DNA from: Anaerolineae bacterium | GTDB lineage: Bacteria; Chloroflexota; Anaerolineae; Anaerolineales; Anaerolineaceae | NCBI GenBank assembly: GCA_013178095.1 | Contig: JABLXK010000019.1 | Span: 1 to 64,000, forward strand | Direction of reading: 5' to 3' | DNA: 64,000 nucleotides | Shown: positions 22,852 to 31,089 of the stretch, piece by piece | How the letters are laid out: the number at the start of each line of letters is the position of its first letter | How positions within the stretch are numbered: position 1 is the stretch's first letter | Translations under genes and position numbers: made by a program | The notes under the pieces: generated by a model | Databases searched by the model: none | The model's input: only the letters and a program-made list of their open reading frames with translations | What the model was told of the DNA's origin: nothing

Positions 22852-23835
22852 TTAATTGCTCCCGGATTTATCCACGATCAAGCTGAAGACATAGTCTTTG
22901 AAAGCCTGCCCATGCAATTGGTAAACGACTTTGCAATTGAAGTCGCCGATTTTCTCATTATTATCCGCGCGGAAGGGGTGGGTTGCTTCCGTGCGCCGGT
23001 CGTTGATAGTGGCGCCGTAAACCTGCTCGCTGCCGGTGGTTTCCACGCGCGTGTAGCAGTCGAAGCTGCCTTTGATCAACTCCGGCTTGACCAGGATCGC
23101 GATGGCGGTGGGATCGGGCAGTGTGAGCGCCGGATGGCCGAAATAAGCCTCGTCGCAGGCGATCAACCCGCGGTTGATATCCACGCAGAACGCGGCCAGT
23201 TTGGAGCCGCAGGTGCGCAAATATTCCAGATCCTGCGCGCTGAATTCACTCTCGTCGTGGCAGGCTTCAATGGCTGCCATCACCACCGGTATGCCGGAGG
23301 CGAACAGGATATCAGCCGCTTCGGCGTCCTGCCAGATGTTGTACTCGGCCAGCGGATTGGAATTGCCCTCAAAAGCCGCCCCGCCCATGATGGTGATGCA
23401 AGGCACTTTTTTCATCACTTCGGGTGCTTTAACGATCGCCAAAGCGACGTTGGTCAAGGTACCCAGCGCCACGATCTCGATATCGCCATCACCCTCGCGC
23501 ACAATCTTGATGATGGCATCCACCGCGTGCATTTTTTCAATTTTCAGTGTTGGTTCTTTCAGGGTGCCCAGGTCGCCCATGCCGTCGTTGCCGTGAATCG
23601 AGGTGGCGTCGCGATGTTCGCGGAACATGGGTTTGGCAATACCTTCATACACCGGCGGAGCATACGTGCCGGCCGCTTCGATGCAGATGAGCGCATTGCG
23701 GGTAGCGGTTTTTACCGGGATGTTGCCCACCACGGTGGTGATCGCCAACACCTTCAGCTGCGGTTCTCGCAGCGCCATCACAATGGCGACCGCATCATCC
23801 GAAGCCGTATCGGTATCGATAATGATTTTTTTCAA
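22852..23835 (-). CDS. Nucleoside hydrolase (IUNH family), tandem paralogue
   Basis: Paralogue of the 21906 gene. It carries IIIDTDTASDDAVAIVMAL, NDGMGDLGTL, ALGTLTNVALAIV, ITIMGGAAF and EYNIWQDAEAADILF in the same order. The start is taken as TTG at 23835 because GGAGAG lies six bases upstream and the protein then begins directly with the first strand; the longer open frame has an odd N-terminus of 26 residues. The two enzymes differ in the loops around the base site, so they may split purine and pyrimidine or ribose and deoxyribose substrates. Confidence 0.88.
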   Translation of the reverse strand: MKKIIIDTDTASDDAVAIVMALREPQLKVLAITTVVGNIPVKTATRNALICIEAAGTYAPPVYEGIAKPMFREHRDATSIHGNDGMGDLGTLKEPTLKIEKMHAVDAIIKIVREGDGDIEIVALGTLTNVALAIVKAPEVMKKVPCITIMGGAAFEGNSNPLAEYNIWQDAEAADILFASGIPVVMAAIEACHDESEFSAQDLEYLRTCGSKLAAFCVDINRGLIACDEAYFGHPALTLPDPTAIAILVKPELIKGSFDCYTRVETTGSEQVYGATINDRRTEATHPFRADNNEKIGDFNCKVVYQLHGQAFKDYVFSLIVDKSGSN

Positions 23836-24013
23836 AGGAATCTCTCCACTCCAGGGATTTTCGAAATACCGCACAATTATACATTCCATAGCCAAAACAT
23901 TGGTCACATTCATTTAGCGAAATTCGGTCCACAAGATAAAAATCAAACAGATCGCTTACGCTTCCCGCTTTAACCAACGTTTATAATGAGTTCACTTAAA
24001 TTAGAGGAAAAAC

Positions 24014-25930
24014 ATGATCGGTGGCGGAAGCTGGCATAATTATTTGCGTTCGGGCAGTGATGAAAAACCCAAATTGACCCGCGGATTGCTCAAACGGGTC
24101 TTTCAATACGCGGCAGCCTATCGCTGGAAACTGGCGGCGATGTTGTTCCTGATCCTGGCCACCACCGGGTTATCACTGCTCTCCCCGTTGATTCTGCGCA
24201 ACCTGATCGATATCACCATCCCTTCGAAAGACATCCACCAATTGGTGTTAATAGCCCTCGCGCTGCTGGCGCTGCCGGCTGTCAAAGGCCTCATCCAGGT
24301 GGTGGAACGCCGCCTGAACGCCAGCGTGGGGGAGGGCGTGATCTTCGACCTGCGCTGCGCCCTGTTCGAGAAATTCCAGCACATGCCGCTGAGCTTCTTC
24401 ACCCATACCAAGGTAGGCGAGATGGTCAGCCGCTTGAACAACGACGTGATCGGGGCGCAAACCGCCATCAGCAACACCATCGTCAACCTGATCACCGACC
24501 TGGCACAGGCCGTAACGGTTTTCATCGTGATGGCAACCATCGAATGGCGCCTGACACTGATCAGCACTGCCATCATGCCGCTGTTCATCCTGGCTGCGCG
24601 CCTGCTGGCGAATAAACTGCGTGACGCCGCCCGCCAGCAGATGGAAGCCAACGCCGGCATGAACGCGGTGATCAATGAAACCCTCAACATCGGCGGGGCG
24701 CTGCTGGTGAAGCTGTTCGGCCAACAGGACAGCGGCGCAGCCCAATTCCGGCAGCGCGCGCGAAAAGTACGCGACCTGGGCGTGCAGCGCGCCGTGATCG
24801 GCTCAATATTCTTTATGATCGTCGGGCTGTTAGGCGCTGTGGGAACCGTGCTGGTTTATGGTTTCGGCGGCTGGCAGGTGATCATCGGCAGATTATCGGT
24901 CGGCACCATTGTGGCGTTGGGTTCCTACCTGGGCATGCTCTATAGTTCGCTGCAAAGCCTGGCCAACGCGCCGGTCGAATTCAGCACGTCGGTGGTCAGC
25001 TTCGAGCGCGTGTTCGAAGTGATCGACCTGCCGATGGAGATCGAGGACAAACCCGGTGCGCTGGCGCTGGACAAGGCGCACGGTGAAATCCGCTTCGAGC
25101 ACGTGTGGTTCGAATACAACGACCAGCCCAAGGGCTTGCTCAATCCTGTGCAGCGCTTCGGGCGGGACGCGGAAGAAAAACCTGTGCTTTCGGAAGAGAT
25201 CAAGGCCTCGGTTAAAGAAGGTCCGGAGGGTGAGAGCCAGGCGCGCAAGGTAGCCTTGCGCGACATCGATTTCGGAATCCAGCCGGGGCAGTTGACCGCG
25301 CTGGTCGGGCCAAGCGGGGCGGGTAAAACCACCCTGACCTACCTAATCCCGCGCCTGTACGACCCCAACCAGGGGCGCATTTTGCTGGACGGGCACGACC
25401 TGCGCGATTTGACGCTGGACTCGCTGACCGCCCAGATCGGCATGGTCACGCAGGAAACCTTCCTGTTTCACGATACCATCAGCGCCAACCTGCGTTTCGC
25501 CAATCCGCAAGTGCCGCAAAGCCGGATCATCGAGGCGGCTAAAGCCGCCAACATCCACGACTTCATCAACGAGCTGCCGGACAAGTACGACACCATCGTA
25601 GGCGAGCGCGGCTACCGCCTGAGCGGCGGCGAGAAACAGCGCATCGCCCTGGCGCGCGTGATCCTGAAAGACCCGCGCATCCTGATCCTCGACGAAGCCA
25701 CCAGCAGCCTGGACAGCCAGTCCGAAGCGCTCATCCAGGAAGCCCTTAAGCGCGTGATGGCCGGGCGCACCAGCATCGTGATTGCCCACCGCCTGAGCAC
25801 CATCCTGGCGGCCGACCAGATTTTGGTGCTCAACCGCGGCAAGATCGCCGAACGGGGAACACATAAGGAATTGCTGAAGAAAAACGGTGTGTATGCCAAG
25901 CTGTATAACACGCAGTTTCGTCAAGCGTAA
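24014..25930 (+). CDS. ABC exporter, fused membrane and ATPase domains
   Basis: A half-transporter of 638 residues that acts as a dimer. Residues about 35-325 hold six transmembrane helices with the coupling pattern FFTHTKVGEMVSRLNNDV. The ATPase has Walker A VGPSGAGKTTL, the Q-loop IGMVTQETFLF, the signature LSGGEKQRIALARV, Walker B ILILDEATSSLDS and the switch His in IVIAHRLST. Between the first ATPase strand (GEIRFEHVWFEYND) and ALRDIDF there is an insertion of about 50 charged residues that most relatives lack. The substrate (drug, lipid or peptide) is unknown. The RBS is AGAGG. Confidence 0.9.
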   Translation: MIGGGSWHNYLRSGSDEKPKLTRGLLKRVFQYAAAYRWKLAAMLFLILATTGLSLLSPLILRNLIDITIPSKDIHQLVLIALALLALPAVKGLIQVVERRLNASVGEGVIFDLRCALFEKFQHMPLSFFTHTKVGEMVSRLNNDVIGAQTAISNTIVNLITDLAQAVTVFIVMATIEWRLTLISTAIMPLFILAARLLANKLRDAARQQMEANAGMNAVINETLNIGGALLVKLFGQQDSGAAQFRQRARKVRDLGVQRAVIGSIFFMIVGLLGAVGTVLVYGFGGWQVIIGRLSVGTIVALGSYLGMLYSSLQSLANAPVEFSTSVVSFERVFEVIDLPMEIEDKPGALALDKAHGEIRFEHVWFEYNDQPKGLLNPVQRFGRDAEEKPVLSEEIKASVKEGPEGESQARKVALRDIDFGIQPGQLTALVGPSGAGKTTLTYLIPRLYDPNQGRILLDGHDLRDLTLDSLTAQIGMVTQETFLFHDTISANLRFANPQVPQSRIIEAAKAANIHDFINELPDKYDTIVGERGYRLSGGEKQRIALARVILKDPRILILDEATSSLDSQSEALIQEALKRVMAGRTSIVIAHRLSTILAADQILVLNRGKIAERGTHKELLKKNGVYAKLYNTQFRQA

Positions 25931-25935
25931 AACCT

Positions 25936-25965
25936 GGCAGCCCCGGATAAACCTGCTGCCTTTTT
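25936..25965 (+). terminator. Terminator after the ABC exporter
   Basis: GGCAG and CTGCC form a short stem with a 15-nt loop, followed by five T. It is weaker than the other terminators in the window. Confidence 0.5.
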
Positions 25966-26101
25966 GTGATGGCCAACTTCAGATCATTTTAATATATTCA
26001 AGGATTACCAATCCTTTACAAACCATTAACGCGGCGTAAATCATTTTTTTAATAATTCTCAATACAATGGGGAAAATCCATCAATTGAGGATCCTTGAAG
26101 A

Positions 26102-27124
26102 ATGAGAATCCTGTTCATTTGCGGTTCGCTCAACCAAACCACCATGATGCACCAGATCGCGCGCGAGCTGGGCGATCACGAGTGCACCTATACCCCCTAC
26201 TATGCGGATGGATTGATCGGTATGCTGGCCAAATCCGGTTTGTTGAACAACACCATCCTGGGCGGCAGCCACCGCCGCAACACCATGAAATACCTGCGCG
26301 AGCATCACCTGCCGGTGGATATCGGCGGGAAGCGCGGCGCTTACGACCTGGTGCTGACCGGCAGCGATCTGATTGTACAACGCAACATTCGCAACAGCCG
26401 CATCCTGCTCATCCAGGAAGGCATGACCGAACCGGAAGGATTAATGTACCACCTGGTGAAACTCCTCAAGCTGCCGCGCTGGCTGGCCAACACCTCGGTC
26501 ACCGGACTCTCCAACGCGTTCGACACCTTCTGCGTGGCATCCCAGGGATACAAGGACCTCTTCATCCATAAAGGCGTTGTGCCCGAAAAAATCGTGGTGA
26601 CCGGCATTCCCAATTTCGACAACCTGGCGAACGTTCCCCCTTCCGATTTCCCATATCATGATCACGTGCTGGTAGCCACCACGCCCTTCCGCGAAACCAT
26701 GAAACCGGAATTCCGGCCGCTGTTCATCCGCCGCTGCGTGGAAATCGCGGACGGCCGCCCGCTGATCTTCAAGCTGCACCCCCTCGAAAATACACGCCGC
26801 GCCATCCGCGAGATCAACCGCTACGCCCCCGGCGCGAAAGTATACTGGCGCGGGGACGTGAACGCGATGATGCTCAACGCCCAAACCGTGATCACGCAAT
26901 GGTCGAGCTGCACCTTCGTGGCTATGGCGCTGGGAAAAGAAGTCTACTCAGACCTGAAAACCGAAGAGTTGAAGCGCCTGATGCCCATCCAGAACGGCGG
27001 CACTTCAGCGCAAAAAATATCCCAGGTTTGCCGGCAGATGTTGAACACCCCCATGCCGCTCATCGAGCAGCGCCGCAGGGATTTGCGCGCGCGTTCCATT
27101 TGGGATGAGCTGGGAATCCAGTAA
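26102..27124 (+). CDS. GT-B-fold-like protein (glycosyl/glycerophosphotransferase or epimerase-like)
   Basis: A soluble 340-residue protein with two Rossmann-like halves. The first starts MRILFICGSLNQT and contains YDLVLTGSDLIVQ. The second starts near IVVTGIPNFDNL and contains RPLIFKLHPLENTRRA, then VITQWSSCTFVAMALGKEV. The KLHP and S-S-x-F-x-A-x-A-L-G-K blocks resemble CDP-glycerol glycerophosphotransferase, UDP-GlcNAc 2-epimerase and capsule-transferase enzymes. It probably modifies a cell-surface polymer or lipid, but the exact reaction cannot be told. It is a single gene with its own terminator. Confidence 0.6.
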   Translation: MRILFICGSLNQTTMMHQIARELGDHECTYTPYYADGLIGMLAKSGLLNNTILGGSHRRNTMKYLREHHLPVDIGGKRGAYDLVLTGSDLIVQRNIRNSRILLIQEGMTEPEGLMYHLVKLLKLPRWLANTSVTGLSNAFDTFCVASQGYKDLFIHKGVVPEKIVVTGIPNFDNLANVPPSDFPYHDHVLVATTPFRETMKPEFRPLFIRRCVEIADGRPLIFKLHPLENTRRAIREINRYAPGAKVYWRGDVNAMMLNAQTVITQWSSCTFVAMALGKEVYSDLKTEELKRLMPIQNGGTSAQKISQVCRQMLNTPMPLIEQRRRDLRARSIWDELGIQ

Positions 27125-27160
27125 TTCGGAGAATTCAAACTGACTGGACTGCTGACAAGT

Positions 27161-27190
27161 AAAAGAGCCCGGCAGGCAGCCGGGCTTTTT
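27161..27190. terminator. Bidirectional terminator between convergent genes
   Basis: AAAAGAGCCCGGC and GCCGGGCTTTTT form a stem of at least nine GC-rich pairs with a 5-nt loop and A and T runs on either side. Confidence 0.9.
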
Positions 27191-27207
27191 CAGATTTGGT
27201 TATTGGC

Positions 27208-28488
27208 TTAAGCATACGGTCGATCAAAGCGCCGTTCGTAAACGTCATTTTTCTTAAGTTGTGAATCCCAGTACATTTGAGCCGCCGGCAGCTTAAGAAC
27301 CAGTTTTAGAATCGGGATGAGTAAACCCGGGTAGCGTTCCACCGAAGCGAACGCGCGGACATTGGCAGGGTTGAACGCGCCATCGCGCGCCAGCCCGCCG
27401 CCCAACCCGCCAAGCTGCTCGAACAGGCTGCGGTTCATCTTGTCGGGCATGAGCCGCACGCCTTCGCAGCCGCCGCGCACCAGGGCGCCCAGATACGGGC
27501 TGCGCAGGCGCCCGGCCAGCGATTGCAGGTAATGCTCCAGGTAACGGGAATGCGCCGCTTCGGGAAAGCCGGATTGCACCAGGAAAGCCAGGGGCGGATT
27601 GGATGCCCCGCCCTCCAGCGAGGCTAACGCATCAATGAATTCTTTAACAATGCCGGGCATGCCGTCCGTGTAGAGCGGGAATCCCAATAAAACCGCATCC
27701 GCCCGGCGGAAAGACTCGATCAAAGCCTGCTTATCCTTTGTCATGGTCAGGTGCAGCATCTCCGCCGAAGTGCCTTCGACAGAAAGGAACCCATCAATGA
27801 ACTTCTGCAGCAGGATGGGCGTGTTGCCCCGGCTGCCGCGCGGCGAACCGTTGATCACCAGCAATCGTTTGGGAGGGGAAATCCTAGCCAATGCGCCCTG
27901 CGGACACGCAGCCGGCCCCGGCTGAATTACAAGATCGCGGTTGGAGACGATCTTGTCTGCCAGTTCCGCCACCGGCAAACCGGTGGTTTCAGAAAAAGCC
28001 AGTTTGCTTTTAATATTGAGGGCCGTACGTGCAAAGATGCGGCCGACAAGATCAATTTGCGCCTGATCGTCATTCGCATCCGGCTGGACCAGAAGACCGA
28101 ACACCGGATAGCGCTCATAGCGCGCCAGATGATGCGCTTCGCCGTTCACCATCGTGATATAGGGGTGAACCAGGGGAATGGATCGATCCATGGTTCTTTT
28201 CAGATAATAGGAGGGAAATCCCAGCACCAGAGGCGAAGCCCATAGCACGAAATCTGCCTGGATGGCCTGCCGGTTGACCTCATCCATATCGTCCTTAATC
28301 ACACATAAACCGGGCGTTTTCACCCAGCAGCCGAAGCAGCCGGTGCAATGGCGGATGTTCATATCCTTCAGGATAAAATGGGTTACCTGATGTCTGTTGC
28401 GGGATAAAACTGCTTTCAAACCGGCCAGATATTCTGCCCAGGAACGGTCCGCGGCATCCGTCCTTCCATCCAAAATTACAATTTTCAT
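27208..28488 (-). CDS. Tandem flavodoxin-like / iron-sulfur flavoprotein-type reductase
   Basis: A 426-residue protein formed of two flavodoxin-like domains. The N-terminal half (1-200) begins MKIVILDGRT and holds HCTGCFGCWVKTPGLCVIKDDM, the compact CxxCxxC cluster motif followed by a further Cys seen in NADPH-dependent FMN reductases and iron-sulfur flavoproteins. The C-terminal half starts KRLLVINGSPRGSRGNT, an FMN phosphate loop. Two such domains in one chain are unusual. The start at 28488 has AGAGAGGAAG just before it. It lies 10 bases after the extended Fe-S membrane protein gene and behind a PadR gene, which suggests a short electron-transfer operon. Confidence 0.75.
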   Translation of the reverse strand: MKIVILDGRTDAADRSWAEYLAGLKAVLSRNRHQVTHFILKDMNIRHCTGCFGCWVKTPGLCVIKDDMDEVNRQAIQADFVLWASPLVLGFPSYYLKRTMDRSIPLVHPYITMVNGEAHHLARYERYPVFGLLVQPDANDDQAQIDLVGRIFARTALNIKSKLAFSETTGLPVAELADKIVSNRDLVIQPGPAACPQGALARISPPKRLLVINGSPRGSRGNTPILLQKFIDGFLSVEGTSAEMLHLTMTKDKQALIESFRRADAVLLGFPLYTDGMPGIVKEFIDALASLEGGASNPPLAFLVQSGFPEAAHSRYLEHYLQSLAGRLRSPYLGALVRGGCEGVRLMPDKMNRSLFEQLGGLGGGLARDGAFNPANVRAFASVERYPGLLIPILKLVLKLPAAQMYWDSQLKKNDVYERRFDRPYA

Positions 28489-28498
28489 TCTTCCTCTC

Positions 28499-29251
28499 TC
28501 ATTTTCCCTTTCTAAATACCAGACTGATGACATCCCGCGGACAGACGTCCGCGCAGGTGGCGCACAGGATGCATTCGGAATTTTCCATTGCGCCTTGCTC
28601 AACCATGCGGTGCACTTCCAGGCTCATGGGGCAATTCTGCGTGCATTTTTTTCATTGGATACACTGCTCACTTTGCGCTTGCAAGCGAAAGGCCGGCCAG
28701 GTGAAAAGATTGCGGATCTTGCGCCCGAGAATCATGAAAGGCGCCATCCAGCAGATGCTGTGGCAGCCGCCCCGGCGTCCCAATCCCAGAGATAACAGCA
28801 GAAATATGCCGATTACAATAGAATAGATGATGTACTTCATGGGCGCATCCACCGATATGCCGGATTCGGTCAGCAGCAGCGCATCGACGCGTGTGTAGCC
28901 ACCCGCGGAAATCGCCAAATATGCAATCATACCCAGCCAGATCAACCAGACACCCCATTTAACGTATTTCAACCATAGCTTGACTGGTTTATCGTTGACG
29001 CGCAGGCACATCTCCCCCAAAGCGCCGGCCGGGCAGATCCAGGCGCACCACAGGCGACCGAAGCATAATGAAGCAAGGAAGAGAATCCCGAAGGTGATGA
29101 AACTGGCGTTGATGATACCCTGCGAGGCGCCGTACAGGATTACGTATGGCGACAGGTAATTCATGGTGATGGGAAAAGCCAGCAGGGAAACAATCAGCAC
29201 CAAAGCGCGTATCCTCTGGCGGAGTGTGTTTATTTTCATTTTGTTGCCCAT
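28499..29251 (-). CDS. NapH/NosR-type polyferredoxin membrane protein with an in-frame TGA
   Basis: Three or four transmembrane helices come first, with the loop motif CFGRLWCAWICPAG that is typical of NapH-like proteins. A cluster domain follows, but the frame meets TGA at 28652-28654 after the Cys of QCIQ. Beyond it the same frame continues for 50 codons: KKCTQNCPM, then CILCATCADVCPRD, ending at TGA 28499-28501 just before the flavoprotein gene. The two 4Fe-4S motifs C-x2-[TGA]-x2-C-x3-CP and C-x2-C-x2-C-x3-CP are complete if the TGA stands for a cysteine or selenocysteine. Without readthrough the product is 199 residues and lacks both clusters. Confidence 0.75.
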
Positions 29252-29269
29252 TCTTTCTATTTTTACGGG

Positions 29270-29830
29270 CTATTTTTGCGGTACCCGGTGATTCTCCAGG
29301 TCGGCGATAATGTCGCGCGCCCATTCCTGCTGTGCTTTGGCAACGCGCATACCTAGATCAAGGGTGGTGTTCCAAAAGTAGGCTTCGCGCTCCGAATTGC
29401 ACAACTTGCGATAGGTGGTGTTGATGCTTTCCGGGATCTTTTCATAGCGTTCGATCATCTCCTGCATCATGGCGTCGGCAAATTGAAAGATACGCAAATT
29501 GACCTCATCCGGGAATTGCCCGGCGAAAAATACCTGAATCAGCGGCGCGCTGTGCGGCTGGTCAACCTCCGGCTCGGAGAGCAGCCACTGGCGCAAGGCC
29601 TGCCTGCCCTGCTCGGTGATGGAATATACCTTGCGATCCGGGTGATCCCCGCCTTCCACAACCGTTCTGTCGACCAGCTTACCTTTGTACAAGCGATTCA
29701 AGGTGCGGTAAATCTGGCTCTGGTCGGCATACCAGAAATGGCGCACCGATCCATCAAAGGCTTTTTTCAGGTCATAACCGCTCATCGGTTGATAATTGAG
29801 GAATCCCAGAATGGCATAATCCAAGCTCAT
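29270..29830 (-). CDS. PadR-family transcriptional regulator
   Basis: A 186-residue regulator. The N-terminal winged helix (MSLDYAILGFLNYQPMSGYDLKKAF, then SQIYRTLNRLYKGKLVDR) is the PadR signature. The C-terminal half is a helical dimerisation region of the long AphA/vinyl-reductase type. PadR proteins usually repress a nearby gene and are relieved by a small phenolic or drug-like ligand. It is the first gene of a three-gene minus-strand operon with the Fe-S membrane protein and the flavoprotein, so these are its likely targets. The ATG at 29830 has AGGAG at ideal spacing. Confidence 0.9.
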   Translation of the reverse strand: MSLDYAILGFLNYQPMSGYDLKKAFDGSVRHFWYADQSQIYRTLNRLYKGKLVDRTVVEGGDHPDRKVYSITEQGRQALRQWLLSEPEVDQPHSAPLIQVFFAGQFPDEVNLRIFQFADAMMQEMIERYEKIPESINTTYRKLCNSEREAYFWNTTLDLGMRVAKAQQEWARDIIADLENHRVPQK

Positions 29831-29842
29831 GAGCAACTCCTA

Positions 29843-29890
29843 TATGCTTCGTTATATATATGCTTTATCTTATATATTATTATACATATA
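29843..29890 (-). promoter_or_regulatory. AT-rich inverted repeats upstream of padR
   Basis: The stretch holds ATATAT ... ATATAT and TATATA ... TATATA half-sites spaced about 10 bases apart, directly upstream of the padR ribosome binding site. It is a candidate autoregulatory operator; the exact site cannot be fixed by eye in such AT-rich DNA. Confidence 0.35.
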
Positions 29891-29900
29891 AAAATTAGTT

Positions 29901-29929
29901 TTGACAACCTTTTTCAGGAAAAATATCTA
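29901..29929 (+). promoter_or_regulatory. Sigma-70-type promoter of the nucleoside hydrolase lipoprotein gene
   Basis: TTGACA (29901-29906), a 17-base spacer and TATCTA (29924-29929), 66 bases before the ATG of the next gene. Confidence 0.55.
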
Positions 29930-29994
29930 ACCATCAATTTTCAAGGTATATAATCACCGAATAATTGAACGCTATCTTCCAGCGAGGGACAAAA

Positions 29995-31089
29995 ATGAAA
30001 AGAAAAGCCCTGCTTGCTTCTTTTCTACTGATTTATTTATTATCCGCTTGCACAATCGGCGCGGACACGCCTGTCGGTGATGAAGCAACCAAAATTCAAA
30101 CGCCCACGCAAGCTCCAATTCTGCTGCCAAGCGAGACTGCCGAACCAACGCCAATGGCAACTCCTGCCGATCCCAAACCTGTCATCATTGATACAGACAT
30201 GGCGGCGGACGATTGGGGAGCGATTTTATATGTGCTGCAGAACAAGAATGCCAACGTACTGGGCGTGTTTCTCTCCGGTGACGGAGAAGCAACCTGCGTG
30301 CCGGGGGTGGATAACATTCTCAGGCTGGTAACCCTGACAGGGCACGATCCGATCCCGGTGGCCTGTGCCAGCCCGAAACCCCTGGCCGGCAGCAATAGTT
30401 TTCCGGATTCATGGCGAGGCGCCGTCAACGCATTCAATGGTAGAGAGGATATCCAGCCCGCCAGGAACAGCGCAACAAAGGAAAACGCGGTTCAAATGAT
30501 GAATGAACTGCTGATGGATGCAAGCGAACCGGTCACTTTTCTGGTCACCGGACCGACCAGCAACGTCGCCCGCCTTGTGCGGGATTATCCCGAAGTTAAG
30601 GAAAAAATCGCACGCTTTTACGTGATGGGAGGAGCCGTGCTGGTGGATGGCAACGTAGCACCGGATAACCACGCCGAATGGAATTTTTACATCGATCCCG
30701 TGGCCGACAATATCCTGCTGAGAGCAGGAATACCCATCACGTTGGGTTCGCTCGACTACACCGATAACGTTCCCCTGACAAAGAGTTTCGTTTCACAGAT
30801 GAAAGCCAGGCAGACAACCGCTGCAGCCCAATTTTTATACAGTTACGAAGAGGCCAATCCCTGGCGAATCGGTTCGGGCAACTACCTGTGGGATCAATCC
30901 ACGGCAGTCATGATGATGAACGATTCCATAGTGCAATATGAAGACGTGCACGCTTGCGTGGCCGAAGAGGGTGAATACCAGGGTGCCATCCAACCGGACA
31001 CGGAATGCCCGCTGCACCAATTCGGTGTGAAGGTGGACCCGGATGCGGTCTTTGAAGAATACTGGCAAGTGATCAACCGGGAGAAATAA
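29995..31089 (+). CDS. Secreted lipoprotein of the nucleoside hydrolase family
   Basis: A lipoprotein signal (KRKALLASF, hydrophobic core, lipobox LLSAC) is followed by a Thr/Pro-rich linker of about 35 residues and a nucleoside hydrolase domain. The domain starts VIIDTDMAADDWGAILYVL, in which the calcium-binding Asp cluster is kept, and continues with GPTSNVARLV, FYVMGGAVL and AEWNFYIDPVAD. Most family members are cytoplasmic; this one would sit outside the membrane and could salvage extracellular nucleosides. The ATG at 29995 has GAGGG upstream. Its TAA shares the A of the next gene's ATG, so the two are translationally coupled. Confidence 0.85.
   Translation: MKRKALLASFLLIYLLSACTIGADTPVGDEATKIQTPTQAPILLPSETAEPTPMATPADPKPVIIDTDMAADDWGAILYVLQNKNANVLGVFLSGDGEATCVPGVDNILRLVTLTGHDPIPVACASPKPLAGSNSFPDSWRGAVNAFNGREDIQPARNSATKENAVQMMNELLMDASEPVTFLVTGPTSNVARLVRDYPEVKEKIARFYVMGGAVLVDGNVAPDNHAEWNFYIDPVADNILLRAGIPITLGSLDYTDNVPLTKSFVSQMKARQTTAAAQFLYSYEEANPWRIGSGNYLWDQSTAVMMMNDSIVQYEDVHACVAEEGEYQGAIQPDTECPLHQFGVKVDPDAVFEEYWQVINREK

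Noticed and set aside
22729-23973. A 414-residue plus-strand frame opposite the nucleoside hydrolases
   Set aside because: Antisense to two conserved enzymes; composition rich in His, Gly and Arg, without a domain.
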